Positions 32,712 through 39,113 of a DNA stretch of 39,113 nucleotides are shown in pieces; positions within the stretch are counted from its first letter, which is position 1, and every line of letters begins with the position of its first letter. Source of the stretch: an uncultured Ignavibacteria bacterium. GTDB taxonomy: Bacteria; Bacteroidota; Ignavibacteria; Kapaibacteriales; UBA2268. Below the pieces are notes generated by a model that saw nothing but the letters and a program-made list of their open reading frames with translations, was not told the DNA's origin and did not search any database. The translations under genes were made by a program, and so were the position numbers. The DNA is taken from the NCBI GenBank assembly GCA_903862655.1, contig CAIOZA010000147.1:1-39113 (forward strand), read 5' to 3'.

Positions 32712-32848
32712 GAAAGATAAAAAAGTTACAAGAATTTCAAAAATAAATGAAAATAAATTTAAATAGTAGTGTTTTTATGATTGCTGATATTTATATTAGT
32801 ATAAACTAATATAATATTTAGGTTGATACCGGGTATATAGTTTAACAT

Positions 32849-32875
32849 AAAAAAAGCTGCCTTTGTGAGACAGCT
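32849..32875 (-). terminator. Terminator after the DHOD-like gene
   Basis: On the minus strand AGCTG...CAGCT is followed by TTTTTTT, 30 bases past the stop at 32905. It closes the nifJ/DHOD-like unit. Confidence 0.75.
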
Positions 32876-32904
32876 CATTAAATTCATCATAAATTCACAT
32901 CAAA

Positions 32905-33897
32905 TTAGAATTTATACTTCACAATTGCCTTCATGTACTGTGCTCTTTCGAATGCACTCGGATCGGGAATATTCTTCTGACTCATGCTACCAATCATCTG
33001 CTTAACAGATTTATATTCATGTTCATTCATCCATTCTACTATTTCTTTTTCGATGTCTGTCAGATAATATATTCCATTCTGCAATAAAGCAGAGCAGAAC
33101 ATTGTTACATTAGCGCCAATCATAAGCATTTTGATAGCATCGTAACCCGTATGGATACCGCTTGTAGCGGCTAAGTCGGCTTTGATTCTTCCTTTGAGTA
33201 TGGCAATCCATCTCATCGGGAGCTTAGAGTTTGGTGAATGACTCAGCTGAACCTGAGGTCTGATCACTAATTCTTCGAGATCAACATCCGGCTGATAGAA
33301 ACGGTTGAAGAGAACCAACGAGTTAGCACCGGCATCATCGAGTTTCTTTGCCATATTGACCATATTGGTGAAGTATGGGCTAAGCTTGACGGCAACGGGA
33401 ATTGTTACTGCGGCTTTGACTTCTTTTAAAATATCGACATAAGAATTTTCAATTTCTTCGCCTGATTGGTTTGAATCAGTTGGTATATTATAGATGTTCA
33501 ATTCAATTGCGTCTGCACCGGCTTGCTGAAAATCCTTTGCAAATTTAGTCCAGCTGCCTGGTTTTGAACCATTAAGACTAGCTATAATAGGAATTTTCAC
33601 TGCTTCTTTGGCTTTGCGTATGTGCTCCAGATATTTTTCCGGTCCTGCGCGGTATTCTCCGGGTTCAGGAAAATACGTAAGTGCTTCTGCAAAACTGTGT
33701 GTGCCTGCTGTTGTATGAAAATCCAATTCTTTTTGTTCACCGATTATCTGCTCTTCGAAAAGAGAATAAAGTACAACTGCTGATGCTCCGGCATCTTCCA
33801 TTTTTCTGATATTATTGAGATCCTCAGAAAGCGGAGAAGCTGAAACAACAAGAGGTGACTTAAGATTAAGCCCTAAGTATGTTGTTGTTAAATCCAT
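32905..33897 (-). CDS. Dihydroorotate dehydrogenase-like flavoprotein, NifJ-associated
   Basis: 330 residues, FMN-binding TIM barrel of the DHOD class 1-like group: LGLNLKSPLVVSASPLS, AGASAVVLYSLFEEQI, PIIASLNG, ADAIELNIYN, VAVKLSPYF, LAATSGIHTGYDAIKMLMIGA. The active-site loop of true class 1A enzymes (ELNLSCPN) reads ELNIYNIP, with Asn137 in place of the catalytic Cys, so dihydroorotate oxidation is doubtful. This subfamily is often encoded beside pyruvate:ferredoxin oxidoreductase, as here, where it follows nifJ by about 80 bases and has its own AGGAG site. A role in redox coupling with ferredoxin is plausible but unproven. Not called pyrD for this reason. Confidence 0.88.
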   Translation of the reverse strand: MDLTTTYLGLNLKSPLVVSASPLSEDLNNIRKMEDAGASAVVLYSLFEEQIIGEQKELDFHTTAGTHSFAEALTYFPEPGEYRAGPEKYLEHIRKAKEAVKIPIIASLNGSKPGSWTKFAKDFQQAGADAIELNIYNIPTDSNQSGEEIENSYVDILKEVKAAVTIPVAVKLSPYFTNMVNMAKKLDDAGANSLVLFNRFYQPDVDLEELVIRPQVQLSHSPNSKLPMRWIAILKGRIKADLAATSGIHTGYDAIKMLMIGANVTMFCSALLQNGIYYLTDIEKEIVEWMNEHEYKSVKQMIGSMSQKNIPDPSAFERAQYMKAIVKYKF

Positions 33898-33945
33898 TAT
33901 TAACTCCTGTTATCTTTTGTAATATTTCTAATTTTCAATTTTTAA

Positions 33946-33969
33946 GGGAGGAGAAGCTAATCTCCTCCC
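33946..33969. terminator. Hairpin between nifJ and the DHOD-like gene
   Basis: GGGAGGAG and CTCCTCCC pair perfectly around an 8-base loop, 11 bases after the nifJ stop on the minus strand. No T-run follows in that direction. It could trim or stabilise the mRNA rather than stop transcription. Confidence 0.45.
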
Positions 33970-33979
33970 ATTATTTTAA

Positions 33980-36900
33980 CTATTTTGTTTCTTCTTCCTG
34001 AACTTCAGGGTTAAATCTTCTGTTTGCCAGATAATCATAGAACTTATAACGATCTTCAACAAATGTCTGAGTCTGCTTGAAGTATTCCTTTGCAATTTCA
34101 GGATGTGATACCTTGAGCATCTTGAATCTGTTTTCGGTATTCAGATAATCAGCCACAGGTAGCTTAGGTGCTTTAGAATCCAATGACATTGGATTTCCAC
34201 CCTGAGCCGCCAGGACTGGGTTATACCTGTATAGCAGCCACTGGCCTGAGTCAACAGCTAATTTCTGCTGTTTCAAAGGTGCAGTCATATCGATTCCATG
34301 AGCTATACAATGACTGTATGCAATGATGATCGATGGTCCGTCATAAGCTTCAGCTTCGAGGAATGCTTTGAGTGTGTGTTCGTCTTTAGCACCCATAGCA
34401 ACTGATGCAACGTAAACGTTGCCATAAGCCATTGCCATCATTCCTAAATCCTTTTTATTTGTAGGCTTACCCTTCATTGCAAATTTTGCAACTGCACTTA
34501 GGGGTGATGCCTTTGAAGCCTGACCACCTGTGTTTGAGTACACTTCAGTATCGAGAACGAGAATGTTGACGTTCTTTCCTGATGCTATAACGTGGTCTAA
34601 TCCACCGTAACCGATATCATAAGCCCAACCGTCACCACCAACAATCCAAACTGTTTTCTTCACCAGATAATCTTTTACAGATAGTAATCTCTTAGATTCG
34701 GGGCTACCGATTTTCGATACTATCTCAACGAGTTTCTCAACTCTCTTACGCTGATTGAATATATCCGATTCATCTTTCTGTGGGCTATTCAATATTTCTT
34801 CGGCAAGTTCATTACCGATTTGAGATTTCAATTCATTAACAAGCTGCCTTGCAATATCCTTCTGTTTATCAATTGCCAAACGATATCCTAAACCAAATTC
34901 AGCATTGTCTTCGAATAATGAATTCGACCATGCTGGACCTCTTCCTTCGGCATTCTTTGTATAAGGTGTTGTCGGAAGATTAGCTCCATAAATCGATGAA
35001 CATCCTGTGGCATTTGCTATAACTGTATGGTCTCCAAATAGCTGTGTGAGCAGTTTAATATATGGAGTTTCACCGCAACCCGAACATGCACCCGAGAACT
35101 CAAATAGTGGTCTCTGGAGCTGTTGTTGCCTTATGTTTGACAATTTGATGTTACTTCTGTCAACTTCCGGTAACGACAGGAAGAATTCCCAGTTCTTGGC
35201 TTCTGATTCTCTCAATGGAATCTGAGGCACAAGGTTGATAGCTTTTAGTGATGTATTTGATTTATTCTTAACAGGGCAAACTTCAATACATACTCCGCAT
35301 CCTGTACAATCTTCCGGAGCAACTTGAAGTGTATATTTCATTCCTGCATATTCTTTGTCGCGTGCTTCCACTGATTTAAATGTTCCAGGAGCATTTCCAA
35401 GTAAAGCAGGATCATAAACCTTTGCTCTGATTGTTGCATGAGGGCAAACCATGAAGCACTTACCGCACTGGATACAAATTTCTTCATCCCAGACTGGAAT
35501 TTCGAAAGCAATATTCCTTCTTTCATACTGAGCTGTTGCCGTAGGCCATGTACCATCCTGAGGGAAAGCACTTACGGGAAGTTCATCTCCACGTCCGGCA
35601 ATAATCTCACCTATAACATTTCTTACAAATTCCGGAGAATCTGCCGGTACTGGCAAACTCAGATCAAAAGTTGCAGATACAGTATTTGGTACCGGAACTT
35701 CAAATAAATTCTCAAGAGAATTGTCAACTGCCTGGAGGTTCATATTGACTATCTCATCGCCTTTTCTGCTGTATGATTTGACAATTGAATCCTTGATAGC
35801 CTTAATAGCTTCTTCTCTGGGCAATACACCGGAAATAGCAAAGAAACAAACCTGCATAACTGTATTAAGTCTTCTTCCCATTCCACTGGCTTCAGCCACT
35901 TTTTGTGCGTCAATAGTGAAGAGTTTGACTTTCTTCTTAATAATTCTTTCCTGTGTTGTTTTGGGAATATTATTCCAAACTTCTTCAACAGACCAGGGAG
36001 AGTTAATAAGGAAAGTTCCGCCTTCACCGATATTCTTTAGCATGTCGTATTTTTCCAGGAATACTGTCTGATGACAAGCTATAAAGTTTGCTTTATTAAT
36101 TAAATATGTAGAGCGAATTTTGTCCGGACCGAACCTTAAGTGAGATACTGTTAAAGCACCAGCTTTCTTTGAATCGTAAACATAATATCCTTGAGCATAA
36201 TTATCTGTATTTTCACCAATAATCTTAATGGAGTTCTTGTTTGCTCCGACTGTTCCGTCAGAACCAAGACCATAAAACATAGCACGGACAACTTTATCTG
36301 ATTCAATTGATAGTTCAGTATCATAATCAAGACTTGAGTGGTAAACATCATCGTTGATACCGACTGTGAAATTATGTTTCGGTTTGTCGAGTTTAAGATT
36401 ATCAAATACTGAAATAATCATTGATGGCGTGAATTCCTTAGAGGATAATCCATATCTTCCACCGACGATTTTAGGTATTTCAGTGATTCCAGACCAACCA
36501 TTACTTACTGCTTCATAATATGCATTGATAACATCAAGATAAACTGGTTCGCCTGTTGCACCTGGTTCTTTTGTTCTGTCGAGTACAGCAATTTTCTTAA
36601 CTGATTTAGGGATTGCAGCAATGAATCTCTTCATATCAAAAGGTCTGTACAAACGAATCTTGAGAACACCGACTTTTTCACCCTGCTTGAGCAAATAATC
36701 AATCGTTTCATGTGCTGGTTCACAGCCCGACGCCATAAGAATAATTACTTTATCTGCATCAGGAGCGCCATGATATTCAAATAACTGATATTGACGTCCT
36801 GTGAGCTGGGCAAACTTATCCATATGCTTCTGAACGATATCAGGGCAATCAGTGTAAAATTTATTCATTGTTTCGCGGTTCTGGAAGAATACATCAGGAT

Positions 36901-37564
36901 TCTGAGCTGTTCCGCGTAGAACAGGATGATCTGGTGACAAGGCTCTGTTTCTGTGTGCTTCTATAAGCTCGGCATTCATCATCTGGCGCATAACATCTTC
37001 GCTAAGAAGTTCAATTTTCATTTCTTCATGCGATGTGCGGAAACCATCGAAAAAATGAACAAAAGGCAAACGAGATTCAAGTGTTGATGCTTGAGCGATA
37101 ATTTCAAAATCCATAACCTGTTGCACGGAGTCAGCGGCTAAAAAGGCAAAACCTGTAGTTCTTGCTGCCATAACATCACTATGATCACCAAATATTGATA
37201 ATGCATGGGTGGCAAGTGTACGTGCGCTAATATTAAAAACGGTGGAAGTTAATTCACCTGCAATTTTAAACATGTTAGGAATTTTCAATAGAAGTCCCTG
37301 AGAAGCTGTAAAGGTTGTAGTAAGAGCCCCTGCCTGAAGTGAGCCATGTACTGCACCTGCAGCTCCGCCTTCACTCTGCATTTCGCAGACTGTGGGAATA
37401 GATCCCCAAATATTCTTTATTCCCTTAGATGCCCATTCATCAGCCCATTCACCCATATTCGAGGATGGGGTTATTGGATAAATTGCAATTACTTCGTTAA
37501 CACGATAAGCAACATAAGCAGCGGCTTCGTTACCATCAATTGTTACATAAACTTTGTCTTTCAT
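33980..37564 (-). CDS. nifJ: Pyruvate:ferredoxin (flavodoxin) oxidoreductase
   Basis: 1194 residues, the full single-chain homodimeric form. It oxidises pyruvate and CoA to acetyl-CoA and CO2, reducing ferredoxin or flavodoxin, or runs in reverse. Domain order: pyruvate-binding N-terminus (VNEVIAIYPITPSSNMGEWAD), CoA-side domain, gamma-type domain, two 4Fe-4S motifs (CIQCGKCFMVCP near 695 and CTGCGVCIEVCP near 751), then the TPP domain with the proximal cluster cysteines (CSGCGETPY near 825), GGDGWAYDIGYGG near 975 and DTEVYSNTGGQASKAS. All cluster ligands are intact. An AGGAG site precedes the ATG and a -7 box stands further upstream. It marks anaerobic or fermentative (or reverse TCA-like) carbon metabolism and forms a unit with the DHOD-like gene. 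Confidence 0.97.
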   Translation of the reverse strand: MKDKVYVTIDGNEAAAYVAYRVNEVIAIYPITPSSNMGEWADEWASKGIKNIWGSIPTVCEMQSEGGAAGAVHGSLQAGALTTTFTASQGLLLKIPNMFKIAGELTSTVFNISARTLATHALSIFGDHSDVMAARTTGFAFLAADSVQQVMDFEIIAQASTLESRLPFVHFFDGFRTSHEEMKIELLSEDVMRQMMNAELIEAHRNRALSPDHPVLRGTAQNPDVFFQNRETMNKFYTDCPDIVQKHMDKFAQLTGRQYQLFEYHGAPDADKVIILMASGCEPAHETIDYLLKQGEKVGVLKIRLYRPFDMKRFIAAIPKSVKKIAVLDRTKEPGATGEPVYLDVINAYYEAVSNGWSGITEIPKIVGGRYGLSSKEFTPSMIISVFDNLKLDKPKHNFTVGINDDVYHSSLDYDTELSIESDKVVRAMFYGLGSDGTVGANKNSIKIIGENTDNYAQGYYVYDSKKAGALTVSHLRFGPDKIRSTYLINKANFIACHQTVFLEKYDMLKNIGEGGTFLINSPWSVEEVWNNIPKTTQERIIKKKVKLFTIDAQKVAEASGMGRRLNTVMQVCFFAISGVLPREEAIKAIKDSIVKSYSRKGDEIVNMNLQAVDNSLENLFEVPVPNTVSATFDLSLPVPADSPEFVRNVIGEIIAGRGDELPVSAFPQDGTWPTATAQYERRNIAFEIPVWDEEICIQCGKCFMVCPHATIRAKVYDPALLGNAPGTFKSVEARDKEYAGMKYTLQVAPEDCTGCGVCIEVCPVKNKSNTSLKAINLVPQIPLRESEAKNWEFFLSLPEVDRSNIKLSNIRQQQLQRPLFEFSGACSGCGETPYIKLLTQLFGDHTVIANATGCSSIYGANLPTTPYTKNAEGRGPAWSNSLFEDNAEFGLGYRLAIDKQKDIARQLVNELKSQIGNELAEEILNSPQKDESDIFNQRKRVEKLVEIVSKIGSPESKRLLSVKDYLVKKTVWIVGGDGWAYDIGYGGLDHVIASGKNVNILVLDTEVYSNTGGQASKASPLSAVAKFAMKGKPTNKKDLGMMAMAYGNVYVASVAMGAKDEHTLKAFLEAEAYDGPSIIIAYSHCIAHGIDMTAPLKQQKLAVDSGQWLLYRYNPVLAAQGGNPMSLDSKAPKLPVADYLNTENRFKMLKVSHPEIAKEYFKQTQTFVEDRYKFYDYLANRRFNPEVQEEETK

Positions 37565-37637
37565 TCAAATTCTCCTATAAAACATTTGTTTGTTCCTGGT
37601 ATATTTATCTTTTTCTTTTAATAATTGAATCAGATAA

Positions 37638-37645
37638 CAAAATTA
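37638..37645 (-). promoter_or_regulatory. Possible -7 box for nifJ
   Basis: Minus strand TAATTTTG matches TAnnTTTG, 73 bases upstream of the nifJ ATG. No clear -33 box was found. Confidence 0.35.
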
Positions 37646-37852
37646 CGAAACTTATCTGATTATTTGATTAAATATGTTATGAATAAATTAATAATTCATA
37701 ATATTGTAACTCCTTTTGTTTATTAGAATTAAGAATGCCCCAATAAATAATCTGCAAATTGTATTCATTGTGTTGCTATTTAGATAAATAATTTTTTTTC
37801 CTATTTTCTGTCATAGACAAAGACATTGTTATAAATTTAATATGAATAATAA
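37646..37852. other. AT-rich divergent intergenic region
   Basis: About 200 bases between the nifJ promoter region and the open frame of the MFS gene. It is very AT-rich. On the plus strand an ATG at 37842-37844 opens only MNNKK before a stop. No RNA gene or repeat is visible. Confidence 0.5.
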
Positions 37853-37948
37853 GAAATAAATACTACAAATATCATAGCATTACTAAAATCTAGAGAACAA
37901 AGCTGGAAAACAAATCTTATTTTCCTGATTATTGCTCAGTTTATTGCT

Positions 37949-39091
37949 ATGATAGGCATGAGTGCTTGTGTGCCTTTCCTGCCAATATATGTTCGTCAGC
38001 TTGGAATAACCAATATTCATGAAGCCCAGTTCTGGAGCAGCATTGTTTTTGCCGGTCCTTATGTCCTTTCCATCGTTACTGTTCCGATTTGGGGAAGTCT
38101 TGGCGACAAATACGGACGGAAGAGTATGGTAGTCAGAGCGATTATCGGGCTTGCAATTGCAATGTTTCTCATGGGATTTGCCCGAAATGTCTGGGATTTA
38201 TTCTTACTCAGGGTGCTTCAGGGTGCCGTAAGTGGTTTCATAGCAGCCTCTTTGGCTTTTGTCTCGGCAGAAACACCTTACGATCGTTCTGGGTTTGCAA
38301 TAAGTATGCTTCAGAGTGCACAATCAGCAGGAGCTATAATAGGACCATTCGCCGGGGGAGTATTTTCTGATTTATTCGGAATCAGGCCCGTTTTCTATAT
38401 TGTTTCCTTTCTTTGTTTGATTAGTGGTATCTTGATTATCTACTATGTTCACGAACAAAATTTTATTCCTTCCGGGAAAATGCATTCTTCTGTCATTCAG
38501 AATTTGAAGTATATTATTGCCCAAAAAGAATTAAGAATGTTACTCATTCTCGTAATGATTACTCAAGGTGGAATTCATTTCACATCGCCTGTTTTTCCTT
38601 TTTTTGTAGAAACACTCCACGTTCCAAAAGAGTATTTTTCTACTATCACCGGCTTTTTAATAGGCACGGTAGGGATATTCAGCATTCTGTTTGCTACGAA
38701 GTGGGGTAGACGAAATGATACAAAACATTATAAGAAAACTTTAATCGTATCATCGGCAATAGTTGGAGTGTTTACGATTCTTCAGTTATTCATTACTAAC
38801 TGGATTTGGCTGTTTCCGATCCGAATGATTATAGGCGTATTTGTCGGGGCTATCGTACCAACGATTTATTCAGCATTGAGTAAACGTTCAAATGCCGATA
38901 ATGTCGGCGGAGTTATGGGGATTGCGTCTAGTGGGAACCTGCTGGGTGCATTGATCAGTTTTCTTCTATGTGCAGTGATTTCGTCTCAGTTTGGATATGC
39001 ATGGGTTTTTATCTTATCGGGTATAACTCTGCTTTCAGTAATTCCAATTTTAATAGGATTTAAGCCAAATTCTAATGAAAAATTATCTTAA
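37949..39091 (+). CDS. MFS transporter, drug:H+ antiporter-like; true start unclear
   Basis: 380 residues from the first in-frame ATG, about eleven to twelve hydrophobic helices. GSLGDKYGRKSM between helices 2 and 3 is the MFS motif A, and the second half has a matching KWGRRND loop. PFLPIYVRQLG and IGPFAGGVFSDLFG suggest the TetA/MdtG-like drug:H+ antiporter group. The frame is open back to a stop before 37853, and these codons read SREQSWKTNLIFLIIAQFIA, exactly the first helix such proteins begin with. No ATG, GTG or TTG occurs there. Either a rare start (ATA, ATT or CTG) is used or a small indel separates it from the ATG at 37842. The substrate is unknown. Confidence 0.88.
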   Translation: MIGMSACVPFLPIYVRQLGITNIHEAQFWSSIVFAGPYVLSIVTVPIWGSLGDKYGRKSMVVRAIIGLAIAMFLMGFARNVWDLFLLRVLQGAVSGFIAASLAFVSAETPYDRSGFAISMLQSAQSAGAIIGPFAGGVFSDLFGIRPVFYIVSFLCLISGILIIYYVHEQNFIPSGKMHSSVIQNLKYIIAQKELRMLLILVMITQGGIHFTSPVFPFFVETLHVPKEYFSTITGFLIGTVGIFSILFATKWGRRNDTKHYKKTLIVSSAIVGVFTILQLFITNWIWLFPIRMIIGVFVGAIVPTIYSALSKRSNADNVGGVMGIASSGNLLGALISFLLCAVISSQFGYAWVFILSGITLLSVIPILIGFKPNSNEKLS

Positions 39092-39113
39092 AATTAAATT
39101 ATAGCTAAATAAT

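Noticed and set aside
32905-33897. Calling the gene pyrD
   Set aside because: The catalytic Cys/Ser loop is missing and the context is nifJ, not pyrimidine synthesis.
33980-37564. NifJ as a sign of nitrogen fixation
   Set aside because: Pyruvate:ferredoxin oxidoreductase is general in anaerobes; no nif structural genes are present.

Overview
The window reads as ordinary chromosome from a member of the Bacteroidota/Chlorobi (FCB) group. Five genes and several gene fragments carry type IX secretion (T9SS) C-terminal sorting domains, a few starts have the Bacteroidota-type -7 box TAnnTTTG, and pyruvate:ferredoxin oxidoreductase is paired with a dihydroorotate-dehydrogenase-like protein. The sorting-domain wording (DVSGLAPG..FVRIGD.V.KF.KL), the use of Shine-Dalgarno sites at several genes and the abundant short palindromes make me lean to a Kapabacteria/Ignavibacteria-like lineage. 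That placement is inference. DNA is AT-rich. No rRNA, tRNA, CRISPR array, phage or transposase gene was recognised.

Layout. 1-5417: 5'-truncated recQ, convergent adk, a LOG-family hydrolase, a Dabb-domain protein and a GT-C-type membrane protein. 5497-7364: a T9SS cargo gene, a DUF4160/DUF2442 pair whose first gene is broken by an amber codon, and two tandem orphan sorting-domain fragments packed with palindromic repeats. 7409-17215: UvrD-type helicase, a T9SS cargo, an ATPase_2-family ATPase with a large inverted repeat before its start, a six-PAS histidine kinase and an eight-repeat T9SS propeller protein. 17504-19430: PPK2 and PdxA.

19644-30740 is the most interesting functional block: nine same-strand, closely spaced genes. 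In transcription order they are a FabH-like ketosynthase III, a PAPS-type sulfotransferase, CysD, a CysN-CysC fusion, a PstS/PstC/PstA/PstB-like ABC importer, and a T9SS-sorted arylsulfate sulfotransferase. Together they could import an oxyanion, make PAPS, sulfonate an acyl or phenolic product inside the cell, and move sulfate groups at the cell surface. The individual families are well recognised. The joint pathway is inference.

31161-39091: a regulator-propeller T9SS cargo, an orphan sorting-domain fragment, the DHOD-like protein plus NifJ pair, and an MFS transporter whose conserved N-terminus extends upstream of any usable start codon.

The most unusual structural signal is at DNA level. 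One lineage of T9SS sorting domains (motif FIEISVG ... DVSGLAPG) is nearly identical in nucleotide sequence across unrelated genes and fragments. It is repeatedly interrupted, in frame and at the same two positions, by short perfect or near-perfect palindromes of several different sequences.
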